Positions 36,724-45,267 are shown, counted from the first letter of the stretch. The stretch: 64,000 nt of DNA from Thiocapsa sp. (GCF_022340925.1 NZ_JAJDNA010000048.1:1-64000), one strand, 5' to 3'. Notes: generated by a model from the sequence alone, not told the origin. Translations and numbers: made by a program.

Positions 36724-37029
36724 ATGAAACACACCTGGACGAGCCGGCAGCGCCCACTTCGGCTCGAGCGCCGGCTCGAATTTGACGACTATGAGGCCAC
36801 CCGGGCCTTCCTGGAACGAGCGGCGCGCCTTTCAGAGCGCACTGGCATCTACCCCGACATCAGCTTCGGAAAAACTTATGTGAACATCACCTTGCACGCC
36901 GAGGAGGAGGCGGGCGAGTTGGGCGAGCATCTCCACCGGTTTGCCAGCGAGCTGGATGCATTGACCGCCACAGAGGACGAGGCGACGGCGCCGCCGAATG
37001 CCGCGCCCAATCCCGACCCTCGCCGCTAG
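36724..37029 (+). CDS. RuBisCO assembly factor acRAF (pterin dehydratase-like)
   Basis: A 101-residue protein with the pterin-4a-carbinolamine dehydratase fold. The catalytic double histidine is replaced: the usual HHP(D/E) region reads IYPDISFGKTYVNITLH, as in the non-catalytic acRAF chaperones that act on alpha-carboxysomal RuBisCO. AAGGTG lies about 9 nt before this ATG; a GTG at 36715 is an alternative. The acidic, proline-rich tail (~80-101) looks disordered. It is encoded 12 nt after the ferritin-like gene. Confidence 0.88.
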   Translation: MKHTWTSRQRPLRLERRLEFDDYEATRAFLERAARLSERTGIYPDISFGKTYVNITLHAEEEAGELGEHLHRFASELDALTATEDEATAPPNAAPNPDPRR

Positions 37030-37099
37030 CGCGCCATAGGTCGCCTCTGCGCCTTACACATTTCGATAGAACATCGTCAAACTCAGGGGAACGATGCCG

Positions 37100-37417
37100 A
37101 TGAGCGATCCAGAGAGCACCAAGCCAAGCCCCGATGCTGTCCGCTCACCGAAGGAGCCAACGGCACAGCAGCCCTCGACCATGCGTCGGACGTCCGCGGC
37201 GGCGAGCGCGACGCAACAACCGCGGACTCGCACGAAGAAGACGCCGCCCCCGGCCGGGCTCGACAGGGCGTCGGTACAGACTGGCATCCGCGGGACCGAG
37301 ACAGCGTCCCGTCCCAGAGTCGTCGCCGAGGCCGAGCCCTCCCGGGGTCGGGCCGCGAACACACCGTCCAGCGCCGCGGACAGCTTGCCCCGGCGGCCCC
37401 GCGTCTGGCCGGACTGA
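37100..37417 (+). CDS. Small disordered basic protein, possible orphan McdB
   Basis: A 105-residue protein rich in Ser, Thr, Pro, Arg and Ala with no predicted fold. It ends SLPRRPRVWPD, where a lone tryptophan, the only aromatic residue in the chain, sits in a basic C-terminal motif. Alpha-carboxysome McdB proteins, which space carboxysomes with the ParA-type ATPase McdA, are small, disordered and described as carrying an invariant C-terminal tryptophan. No mcdA is present here. AGGGGA lies 9 nt before this ATG, and another ATG two codons upstream is possible. The identification is tentative; it could be an unrelated operon protein. Confidence 0.6.
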   Translation: MSDPESTKPSPDAVRSPKEPTAQQPSTMRRTSAAASATQQPRTRTKKTPPPAGLDRASVQTGIRGTETASRPRVVAEAEPSRGRAANTPSSAADSLPRRPRVWPD

Positions 37418-37596
37418 GGGGGGCGTGGGATCCAAAGGGCGACCAACGACTGCCGTTTCCAGGCGGACGGTCTGACATGACTGCTTCACCGTGAGATCTT
37501 GGCTCCAACAAATCAGGATCTCGCCGAGAGACGACCGATCGGCCATCAACTGAAGCCGGGCACTCGGCCATTCACAAGACAACGGGAGCCAATACA

Positions 37597-38601
37597 ACGG
37601 AGACGACCAACCGCTTCATTCGACATGCCACGCTGCGCCAGCTCCAGCTCCTCGAGGCGATCGTGCGCTTGGGCAGTTTCACCCGTGCGGCCGACGAGAT
37701 GTTCCTGACCCAGCCCACGGTATCGATGCAGATCAAGAAGCTGTCGGATACAGTCGGCATGCCCTTGTTCCTGCACGTCGGGCGTAGCGTGGAGCCCACC
37801 GATGCCGGTCGCGAGGTCTATGTGGCCTGCCGGACCATCCTGCGCACGCTCGCGGACCTCGAGATCAAGCTCGCCGACCTCAAGGGACTCAAGAGCGGGC
37901 GCTTTCGACTTGGCGTCATCACGACCGCCAAGTATTTCGCGCCTGAGATCCTGGGGGCCTTTTGCGATCGATTCCCGGGCATCGATGTCTCGCTGAAGGT
38001 GACCAACCGCACGCGGATCATTGAGCGCATGGCCGCCAATGATGACGATCTCTACATTTTCGGCGAGCCAACAGGCGCCGGAATGGACGTAGAAGCGACC
38101 TATCTAGCCCCCAACCCACTGATCATCGTTGCCCGCACCGATCACCCCTTGATTGGCGAGTCCGGAATCTCCATGGAGCGGCTGGCAACAGAACGTTTCA
38201 TCCTCCGGGAGCCAGGCTCGGGTATCCGTGATTCGATCGTCAAGCGATTCACGGAGCGGGGTCTGAGGCCGAACGTGCGTATGGAGCTTGGAAGCAACGA
38301 GGCGATCAAGCATGCCATCATAGCCGGGTTGGGCATCTCCGCGCTCTCGCTCCACACGCTTACCCTCGATGGAGGCGCCGGGCGTCTGGCGATGCTGGAC
38401 GTCGAGGGGTTCCCAATCCAGCGAACCTGGTATCTGGTCCATCCGAAAGGCCGTGACCTGTCGACCATTGCCAAGACCTTCCTCTCCTTCGCCGCCGACT
38501 GCGAGCGCGAGATCCGGTCCAGCCTCGATCAGACCTACGATGCGTTGCGCCTAACCTCCTCTGCCACACCCTTTGATCACGTGGGAAAGCGCCCGCGCTG
38601 A
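37597..38601 (+). CDS. cbbR: LysR-type regulator of CO2 fixation, CbbR-like, with non-standard start
   Basis: CbbR proteins activate RuBisCO operons in response to metabolites. The helix-turn-helix reads LGSFTRAADEMFLTQPTVSM, and the effector domain (~95-300) is of the CbbR/CysB type. The family N-terminus (RHATLRQLQLLEAIVRLGSF) is encoded from 37621. No ATG, GTG or TTG lies in frame upstream of it. The GTG at 37663 would cut off about 14 conserved residues. An ACG at 37597, 8 nt after GGGAG, is the best initiator I can find. The gene follows the cso cluster on the same strand. Confidence 0.85.
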   Translation, partial: TETTNRFIRHATLRQLQLLEAIVRLGSFTRAADEMFLTQPTVSMQIKKLSDTVGMPLFLHVGRSVEPTDAGREVYVACRTILRTLADLEIKLADLKGLKSGRFRLGVITTAKYFAPEILGAFCDRFPGIDVSLKVTNRTRIIERMAANDDDLYIFGEPTGAGMDVEATYLAPNPLIIVARTDHPLIGESGISMERLATERFILREPGSGIRDSIVKRFTERGLRPNVRMELGSNEAIKHAIIAGLGISALSLHTLTLDGGAGRLAMLDVEGFPIQRTWYLVHPKGRDLSTIAKTFLSFAADCEREIRSSLDQTYDALRLTSSATPFDHVGKRPR

Positions 38602-38915
38602 TCGTCGGCCGCCATCGACGCGGTGAGCTCTGAACCCCTCATTTGGGTGTGTATGGGCTACACTCATCGGGCATTAGCTCACGCGCCACTCCGGCGCCAC
38701 CTCATCTGTCGGCGAAATCGGCACACCGAGGCGGCAGCCGCACCGCAGTGGGCTAGCAGCGATGGTGCGCCGTATCGCCGCTCCGTCACCGTTTCAGGCA
38801 TCGGAGGCCGTCATATCGATCCAGGCAGGGAGCACCGCAGAGTCGAAACTGGGAATCTGCGCACCAGAGACGCGCACGGGCGTCATTTGGTATCCGTTTG
38901 GGGGGCGCATACCGC
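38602..38915. other. Intergenic region between cbbR and the GGDEF gene
   Basis: I see no gene, repeat or convincing promoter in these 314 bp. ORFs that cross it in other frames have shadow-like composition. Confidence 0.4.
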
Positions 38916-40070
38916 ATGGCCCAGACAGCCAATCTCCTTGCCACCGAACCGATGCAGACGTTGCAGAGCGCGCAGGTGGAGCAGTCGTTCCGTCAGCTGC
39001 CGGTCGCTCTGCTGGCCAACCTGGCCAACGGACTGCTGCTGACCTTCCTTCTGTGGGACGTCACCGATCGTCTGACGCTCTTGCTCTGGCTGGTTGCCCT
39101 GGTCGTGGTCACAGCGGCTCGTTCCGTTCTGTTGCGGAGCTATCGACGCACACCGGACCGCGCAACAAACACGCGCCGATGGGAGCTCCATCTACAGCTC
39201 GGTGCTTGCTCAGCAGGGGTCGTCTGGGGCTCGGCTGGGCTTTTCCTGTTTGTTCCTGCGTCGCTGCCGCATCAGGTTTTTCTGGCCTTTGTCCTGGGCG
39301 GCATGGTCGCCGGGGCCATCCCTTTGCTGTCTGTTCTGGGGCACGCGTATGCGTGCTTTGCGATCCCCGTGGTGACCCCGATTGCGGTCCAGATGCTGGC
39401 CGTCGGCGATCGCGTGCACATCGTCATGGGGCTGATGATCTTGGTTTTCGGCCTTGCGATGCTGGCCGCATCCGCCCAGCTGAGGCGCTACTTTCGGGAG
39501 TCCGTCAGCTTTCGCTTACAGCTTTCATCAGCGATCGAGGAGGGAAAGACACTCCAGCATCTGCTCGGCGTGGATGCCCTGACGGGGATCGCAAACCGGC
39601 GTTTTTTCCAGAGCATCCTGGAAAAGGAATGGCGCCGGTCGAAACGCGATGGAACCATACTGTCGTTGATCACGGCAGATATAGACCACTTCAAGGCGTA
39701 TAATGATTGCTACGGCCATCCCGCAGGCGACACCTGTCTGACAGACATCGCCAAGGCCATGGAGGAGGTTGTCAAGCGTCCCGGCGACATCACAGCGAGA
39801 ATCGGCGGGGAGGAGTTTGCTTTCCTGCTGCCCGACACCCCCCTGAAGGACGCCGTGCAACTCGGCGAGCTGATACGTCAGCGGGTCCTTTCACTTGATC
39901 TGCAGCATGCCGTCCCGGCCGGACAGGTGACCGTCAGTCTGGGCGTCGCTTCGTCAAATGAAGATGGGATCGACTCGCCCCGAGACCTCCTAAGCGCAGC
40001 CGACCGGGCACTCTATCAGGCGAAACGACATGGGAGGAACCGGCTGGCGACAACCGAATCGCCAGACTGA
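38916..40070 (+). CDS. Membrane-bound diguanylate cyclase
   Basis: This protein probably makes cyclic di-GMP. The 384-residue chain has about six transmembrane helices in its first 190 residues (an unassigned sensor). A linker and a C-terminal GGDEF domain follow, with DALTGIANRRFF, the active-site GGEEF (297-301) and an inhibitory I-site R288-P-G-D291 exactly five residues before it. Catalytic and feedback residues are therefore intact. I chose the ATG at 38916 over a TTG 18 nt upstream. It lies alone, downstream of cbbR. Confidence 0.9.
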   Translation: MAQTANLLATEPMQTLQSAQVEQSFRQLPVALLANLANGLLLTFLLWDVTDRLTLLLWLVALVVVTAARSVLLRSYRRTPDRATNTRRWELHLQLGACSAGVVWGSAGLFLFVPASLPHQVFLAFVLGGMVAGAIPLLSVLGHAYACFAIPVVTPIAVQMLAVGDRVHIVMGLMILVFGLAMLAASAQLRRYFRESVSFRLQLSSAIEEGKTLQHLLGVDALTGIANRRFFQSILEKEWRRSKRDGTILSLITADIDHFKAYNDCYGHPAGDTCLTDIAKAMEEVVKRPGDITARIGGEEFAFLLPDTPLKDAVQLGELIRQRVLSLDLQHAVPAGQVTVSLGVASSNEDGIDSPRDLLSAADRALYQAKRHGRNRLATTESPD

Positions 40071-40115
40071 TGACGGGTGCGGCTCGCGCGCCAAAAGCTT
40101 AATCATCTTCATGGT

Positions 40116-40490
40116 CTAACGGACGACATCGATACGATGGGCGAAGCAGTAGCCGTTGTGTTTCATGTCGTCCCTGAAAAAGACCTGGACCTGCTTTCCG
40201 GTTGCGAGCGCAAGCTCGGAAACGTCCAGCATGCGGTAGGAACGGACACGGTCAGTGAAGTCGCCGGAGCAGCTGAAGCTGACCCACCACGGCTGGCAGC
40301 TTGGGAGGACGTTCTGAGGATTCACGGACAACGCCGCCATACAACCTCCGAATGTCTCATCCCCCGTCACCAGCACCCGGTTCACCAGGGCGACAACGTA
40401 CCCGGAGGCCGCCAGGGCCGGCCCGGTCGCACCGAGCATCAGGGTGAGCGAAATTGCCTTCAGGCCAAAGACAGCAGGATGCGAGGACAT
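40116..40490 (-). CDS. Secreted protein of unknown function
   Basis: A 124-residue protein with a signal peptide ending near ATGPALA (residue ~27). The mature part of ~97 residues has four cysteines (GGCMA, PSCQP, FSCSG, GYCFAH), likely forming two disulfides in the periplasm. It resembles no family I recognise. It converges with the diguanylate cyclase gene and lies just downstream of a pseudogene on the same strand. Confidence 0.65.
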   Translation of the reverse strand: MSSHPAVFGLKAISLTLMLGATGPALAASGYVVALVNRVLVTGDETFGGCMAALSVNPQNVLPSCQPWWVSFSCSGDFTDRVRSYRMLDVSELALATGKQVQVFFRDDMKHNGYCFAHRIDVVR

Positions 40491-40533
40491 TGTCTTGACT
40501 CCGTGCGGGGATCGAGGAGAAACGCATTGCCAC

Positions 40534-41371
40534 TCATTCTAGCGTCGAGCGCCAACCCCCCCAGCCTGGCAGACACGCCCAGCAGAAGCAGGCCGTTCCT
40601 TCGAACGGTAACCTGGCGGGGATCACGCGAACGTCAGTGGTGAATGTCTGGTCGCTTTCCAGGGTCGTGGGGATCGCGGTTGAGCCGGGAAAGGTCAGCT
40701 CCACGGTGAAAGCGGTCCATCCCCGGGCTGGCGGAGGCACGTAACCCACGTAGACCCCATTGCCGCTCTGCTGGAGATCGGTGCTGGTCCATGCCGCCCC
40801 CACCGATTCCAGCCGCAAATGCCTGTATGGTATCCATCGCCCGGACCACGGCCTTGGTCATCGGAAGATGAACCAACCACTCAGGGTCAGCAGTCAGCAG
40901 GAACTTATCCATTCCATAGGCGAGGAGTGCATCCTCGATCCTCGGCTCCTGCTCATCCGAAAACGATAACGGTTGGTTCGGGATCTGACAGACCATGGCG
41001 GCCACAGAGCCTGTGGCGACAGAGAGCAAACCAAGCAGCGCATCGTTGTTGGTCGTCGCTCCAGCGTCATTACCGCCGCCATTCACAACCAGGACTGCGG
41101 TATGTTGATTGCCCGAGTGTGCGACCCAGGGAACAGCGATCAGCACCTCGTGCTGCCACAGTACTCGGTCGACTTCCTCGGGCGCACGCCATGCGCGCCA
41201 CAGTCGTGAGGTACGCGCAACATCCACTGCCGCCCTTGCATCCCGGCGCGGGGCTAATCCGCGCTCCCGGTGTCCGGCAGCGACAACTCTATTCTCGAGC
41301 GCGTGCGGAAGCGCTGCGAACCCGGCCACTCCGGCGGCACAAAAAGATCCCGCCCTGATCAGTCGCCTCAA
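40534..41371 (-). pseudogene. Remnant of a PhoPQ-activated pathogenicity-related (PqaA-type) protein gene
   Basis: Two frames carry matching pieces of one family. The 5' piece (41371 to about 40830) has WRAPEEVDRVLWQHEV, VVNGGGNDAG, AMVCQIPNQPLSF and TKAVVRAMDTIQAF. The 3' piece (about 40818 to 40534) has SVGAAWTS, GWTAFTVELTFPG and FTTDVRVIPARLPFEG, the family C-terminus. The central ~250-270 residues that hold the alpha/beta-hydrolase core are missing and the two ends are out of frame. The first ~60 residues also look frameshifted. The gene cannot make a working protein. Confidence 0.75.
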
Positions 41372-41374
41372 CGC

Positions 41375-41411
41375 AACGCTGAAGCGCTCGGCGTTTCCCG
41401 CCCGGGGCAGG
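41375..41411 (+). repeat. Dispersed palindromic repeat, copy C
   Basis: AACGCTGA, then CTCGGCGTTTCCCG and CCCGGGGCAGG, match the hairpin and the GGGGCAGG part of copies B and D. The second hairpin arm after GGCAGG is missing. Confidence 0.55.
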
Positions 41412-41559
41412 TGATTGCGCCTTTGCCATCCAGCCTTGAGCGTGCCGGAAATCGCAACTCATCAGTGCCGTCCTCCTTGAATGAGGCGGACCGGACCGGT
41501 TAACGAGCAGCGAAAAAAGCCCAGCAATCAGGGAACACTGACACTCGGCCGAAGAATCG

Positions 41560-41721
41560 CTATGCTTTGTGCGCCTTGAACAGCAACTTGAGGATCTTAA
41601 AATTAATGATGATGAAGCGAAAGAATTGCCAAACCAGTGATGTCCGCATATATCGCGTGAAGCGCGTCGGGACTGGCGGATAATAGGCCTGCTTGTAAGG
41701 CTCTCTATTCTTTGTGGTCAT
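41560..41721 (-). CDS. Small single-span membrane protein
   Basis: A 53-residue basic protein starting MTTKNREPYKQAYYPP with one hydrophobic helix near its end (VWQFFRFIIINFKIL). It starts 30 nt after the SQR-like gene on the same strand, so the two should be co-transcribed. A membrane anchor or quinone-site helper for that enzyme is conceivable, but I recognise no family. An ATG at 41748 would overlap less plausibly. Confidence 0.6.
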   Translation of the reverse strand: MTTKNREPYKQAYYPPVPTRFTRYMRTSLVWQFFRFIIINFKILKLLFKAHKA

Positions 41722-41751
41722 ACATGTGTCTCGCTGATCAACGATCAAAAA

Positions 41752-43209
41752 TCAGTCGGGCAGTATCGCCCAGCCCGGTCGCATCTTGGCCTGGTAGATG
41801 AATACATGATGCAGAATGTATTTCATCCAATGGCCGGCCAGACCGATCTCGCCGAAAGTCAGATCCATGTCCCGACCGTATTCGGGATACCTGTCATAGT
41901 CCGGGACCACCGGGAAGACGGTCATGGTCGCAGCCGTCCCCTTGAAGATGTGTGACCCCGTCGATGCCACACAGGCGGCGCCGATATTGGCCATGGATGC
42001 GGTATGGGTCGGCTGGGAAGCGCCATGGACCATGTCCCGAATGCTCATCGCGACCGCCTTGCCGATGGCGGCAGACGGCATGCCGGTGCGGGGCGGGGTC
42101 GGGTTGATCGGGGTCCCATTGGCGCTCTTCATGGGCTTGCTGATGAGATGCGGCGGCGCGAAGGCAATGCCTACTGCAAAGATATTCTTGTACTTGGGCG
42201 TTTGATAGGTCTTCGGCCAGTCCTCTGGACCCCAGTCCTCATAGGGCTTCGGCTCGTAATCGGCGTCCACCTTCATGAAGCCGTTCGGAGCGAATATCTG
42301 ATCCGTGATCTCCGCGCCCGACTGGTCGAAGGCCTTCAAGGGGACGCCGGCAAAGGGCGGGATCAGCATGGAAAAATCGAATTCGAGCTCATTGAAGCTG
42401 CCATCCAGGAGCTCGTAGTGGATCTTGCCCGGCTCGATCTTGTTTACATGGGCTCGCGTGATCCACTCCATTCCGCGCTCCACCATCATGGACTCGGCGA
42501 AGACCTTTCCATTCGTGATATAGCCGCCGCGATGGATATGGACGCCTCCCATCCCAAAGTCGCCGAGCTCATATTCGTTGCTGATCCAAACAAGCCTCGC
42601 TTTGTCACGGACGCCGGCCTCACGCAAGGTATGATCGACGTTGTACATGTACTCGAAAGCCGCGCCTTGACAGGTGCACATTCCATGACCCGTGCCGATG
42701 ACGAACGTCTTGGTCTCGCCCGCCTTCATCGCTTTAATCATCTCCTGCAGCCGGGCATTCGCCTCGCTCGCGTGGACGGGCGTGCAGACCGAGAAGGTGT
42801 AGCCGCCCTCGGGACCCAGGCCCGGGGTCGCGCCGTAGTTGAGCTTCGGTCCGGTCGCATTGACCAGGTAATCGTATTCGACGACATCGTTCTCGCCAGC
42901 TCGAGAGGGTTCGGTGTACTCAATGGTGACGTAAGGTGCCGCATGCTCGGGGCCACCCTCGGGATGGATGGAGACGGCGCTGGCCTGACGGAAGTCGATA
43001 CCGATCTTGTTGTAGATCGGCGCAAGTGGAAAGGTCACCTGTTTCTCGGCCATCTCACCGACACCGACCCAGATGTTCGACGGAATCCAGTTCCAGTTCG
43101 GCTTCGGCGACACCACGGTGATCGGATGTGCCTTGCCGAGCCACTTGTTGAGATACCGCGCAACCGTGTGCCCGGAGATGCCCGCGCCGAGGATGAGAAT
43201 TCGTGCCAT
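41752..43209 (-). CDS. Sulfide:quinone oxidoreductase-like flavoprotein
   Basis: A 485-residue FAD-dependent enzyme of the pyridine nucleotide-disulfide oxidoreductase superfamily. The FAD motif ILGAGISGHTVARYL is at the N-terminus, the ATGPKLNYG motif at 118-126, and a C-terminal FAD contact (NIFAVGIAFAPP) near 342. Cysteines lie at 142, 178, 180 and 413; no cysteine sits near 330-350 where classical SQRs place the second redox cysteine. It is thus SQR-like but atypical. No haem partner gene is present, so it is not flavocytochrome c. It probably feeds electrons from reduced sulfur to quinone. Confidence 0.75.
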   Translation of the reverse strand: MARILILGAGISGHTVARYLNKWLGKAHPITVVSPKPNWNWIPSNIWVGVGEMAEKQVTFPLAPIYNKIGIDFRQASAVSIHPEGGPEHAAPYVTIEYTEPSRAGENDVVEYDYLVNATGPKLNYGATPGLGPEGGYTFSVCTPVHASEANARLQEMIKAMKAGETKTFVIGTGHGMCTCQGAAFEYMYNVDHTLREAGVRDKARLVWISNEYELGDFGMGGVHIHRGGYITNGKVFAESMMVERGMEWITRAHVNKIEPGKIHYELLDGSFNELEFDFSMLIPPFAGVPLKAFDQSGAEITDQIFAPNGFMKVDADYEPKPYEDWGPEDWPKTYQTPKYKNIFAVGIAFAPPHLISKPMKSANGTPINPTPPRTGMPSAAIGKAVAMSIRDMVHGASQPTHTASMANIGAACVASTGSHIFKGTAATMTVFPVVPDYDRYPEYGRDMDLTFGEIGLAGHWMKYILHHVFIYQAKMRPGWAILPD

Positions 43210-43298
43210 ATGTTGAGTCTCACGGTTGGGTTAAGGGGTCGGAGGTTAGCAGATTGCTTGCCGGCCGACATAGACCTAGATCAATAGATCATCCACAA

Positions 43299-43372
43299 GG
43301 GAAACGCCGAGGTATTCAGCGTTTTCCGGCCGGGGCAGGAGGCCCCGGCTGACGATGGCCAGGATGGCGATG
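43299..43372 (+). repeat. Dispersed palindromic repeat, copy D
   Basis: The fullest copy: GGGAAACGCCGA/TTCAGCGTTTTCC hairpin, then GGCCGGGGCAGG and AGGCCCCGGCTGA (second hairpin), then GATGGCCAGGATGGCGATG. Copy B is the same three-part unit on the opposite strand. Confidence 0.75.
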
Positions 43373-43404
43373 AACCAGCAAGCTTGGCGCTCCCGTCTTC
43401 CGAG

Positions 43405-45162
43405 CTACCGCGCCCCGCACTCGGTGAAGATCGGCCGCAGACAGTTGGCGCAGACCGACTTGTCCAGCTTCTGGTAGATCCCGTGGATGGCGGCGTGCTT
43501 GGCCTGAAAGACATTGCGCGCGCCGGTAGCGTCGATGCAGCCACAGCGCTCGAGGGCGTCCCAGAGCCCCTGCTTGACGTTAATCAGGTAGAGACCCCCG
43601 CCGTCGGCCTTACGCCGCTCGGCTTCGCGCATCAGGGTCTCTCCGCCCTGCAGGTCGACGAAGTTGATGCCGTCGGCGAGGATCGCGAGATGTTTCTGCA
43701 GCGGGTGCGTGGCGCGCAGCCTGTCGAAGGCGTTCTCAACGTGCGCGACCGAGCCGAAGAACAGCGAGCCGTCGATCCGCACAAAACGCAGCTGCGGGCA
43801 TTGTGCGACGTCCGGCTCACTCGACAGGGCCCGATTCGGCGAACGCGGGTCAGGGCTCAAGGTCACGATGCGCGGCTTCGAGGTTCGCTCCAGGTAAAGC
43901 ACCAGCGACAGGAGGACCCCGGCGAAGATCGCGAACTCGAGCTCCAGGAAGAGCGCGGAGAAGAAGGTGACGGCCAATACCGCGGTCTCGCGCTTGGACG
44001 CCTTGAGGATGTGGCTGATCTCCTTGAAGTCGACCAGCCCCCAAGCGACCAGGAAGAGCAGCCCGGCCATCGCAGCCGTCGGCAGATAGCTGGCGAACGG
44101 CGCGACCACGGGCACGATGCCGATCAGCAGCACGCCTGCAAAGATCGCTGCGAGCGGCGTGCGCGCCCCGGCGGCGAAGTTGACGCCGCTGCGATTGAAG
44201 GAGCCGGTCGCCACATAGGCGGAGAAGAAGGAGCCGGCGAGATTCGACAAGCCTTGACCGATGAACTCCTGGTTGCCGTCGATACGATAGCCGCCGCGGG
44301 CCGCCAGGGAGCGACCGATCGACACCGCCTCGGTCAGTGCGAACAAGGTGACCGCCAAGGCGGTCGGTGCCAATTGCCTGATGTGATCGAGGGTGAGATC
44401 CGGAGCCGACAGGGGCGGCAGCCCCCCTGGCAGCGCACCCACAGTGGCGATCCCCGTCGCCGCACTCCCCAGCCAGTGATTGAGCCCGAGCGCGACCAGA
44501 CTGCCCCCCACCATGGCGGCGATCATATAGGGGACCCGCGGCAGCCAACGCTTGAAGGCAATTCCGATCGCAAGGGTTGAGACGGCGACGAGGGTCGTGG
44601 CCGGGTTGACGTCCATCACATGATGACCGAATTGGATCAGGATGTCGTGGAGATGCCCGCCGCTCTCCATGTCCACACCGAAGAAGTGCTTGAGCTGCTT
44701 GGCGGCAATCAGGAGCGCCGCACCGGCCGTGAACCCCACCACCACCGAATGTGAGATGAAGTTGACCAGAGCCCCCATGCGCGCCAGCCCGAGGGCGAGC
44801 TCCATGAGTCCCACCATGAAGGTCAAGGTCAAGGCCAGCGTCACGTAGTCGGGGGACCCCGGGGTCGCCATGATCGACAAGGCGGAGAACAGTACGACGG
44901 AGGCCGCGGTCGTCGGCCCGGAGACCAGATGACGCGACGACCCGAATAGCGCTGCAATGATGGCCGGCACCATCCCCGCATAGAGACCGTACTCAGGCGG
45001 CATGCCGGCGATGGTTGCAAAGGCCACCGCCTGCGGGAGCACCACCAGGGCCCCGATGACTGCGGCGAGCGCGTCTGCCTTGAGCTCCGCACTCCCGACT
45101 CCTGGAAGCCAGGACATGAAAGGGGCCAGCGACGACCAGCGATGCGAGACGGGGGACAGCAT
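43405..45162 (-). CDS. SulP-family anion transporter with STAS domain
   Basis: A 585-residue SulP carrier distinct from BicA, with IGALVVLPQAVAFATIAGMPPEYGLYAGMVPAIIAALFGSS-type N-terminal helices, GQGLSNLAGSFF and SFNRSGVNFAAGARTP. A C-terminal STAS domain (~455-560) follows. The last 25 residues hold CANC and a further cysteine (TECGAR). By family, sulfate is the likely substrate. Beside an SQR-like enzyme and a ferredoxin, it could handle sulfate from sulfur oxidation, but direction and substrate are inferred. Confidence 0.85.
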   Translation of the reverse strand: MLSPVSHRWSSLAPFMSWLPGVGSAELKADALAAVIGALVVLPQAVAFATIAGMPPEYGLYAGMVPAIIAALFGSSRHLVSGPTTAASVVLFSALSIMATPGSPDYVTLALTLTFMVGLMELALGLARMGALVNFISHSVVVGFTAGAALLIAAKQLKHFFGVDMESGGHLHDILIQFGHHVMDVNPATTLVAVSTLAIGIAFKRWLPRVPYMIAAMVGGSLVALGLNHWLGSAATGIATVGALPGGLPPLSAPDLTLDHIRQLAPTALAVTLFALTEAVSIGRSLAARGGYRIDGNQEFIGQGLSNLAGSFFSAYVATGSFNRSGVNFAAGARTPLAAIFAGVLLIGIVPVVAPFASYLPTAAMAGLLFLVAWGLVDFKEISHILKASKRETAVLAVTFFSALFLELEFAIFAGVLLSLVLYLERTSKPRIVTLSPDPRSPNRALSSEPDVAQCPQLRFVRIDGSLFFGSVAHVENAFDRLRATHPLQKHLAILADGINFVDLQGGETLMREAERRKADGGGLYLINVKQGLWDALERCGCIDATGARNVFQAKHAAIHGIYQKLDKSVCANCLRPIFTECGAR

Positions 45163-45267
45163 ATTGGATCGATCTCCGAGGGCATCCGTCGCGATCCGAC
45201 GGGCGACCCGTTGAGCATCTTGAGCTCGGCGTCGCCGCGGGGAGTGCCGAGTCTTTCAGCGCTCCCG

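Noticed and set aside
41752-43209. Flavocytochrome c sulfide dehydrogenase flavoprotein (FccB)
   Set aside because: There is no signal peptide and no cytochrome fccA neighbour, and the active cysteines do not match; an SQR-like enzyme fits better.
42004-43287. A 427-codon open frame on the plus strand
   Set aside because: It is the complement of the SQR-like gene, with no family match and no start signal.
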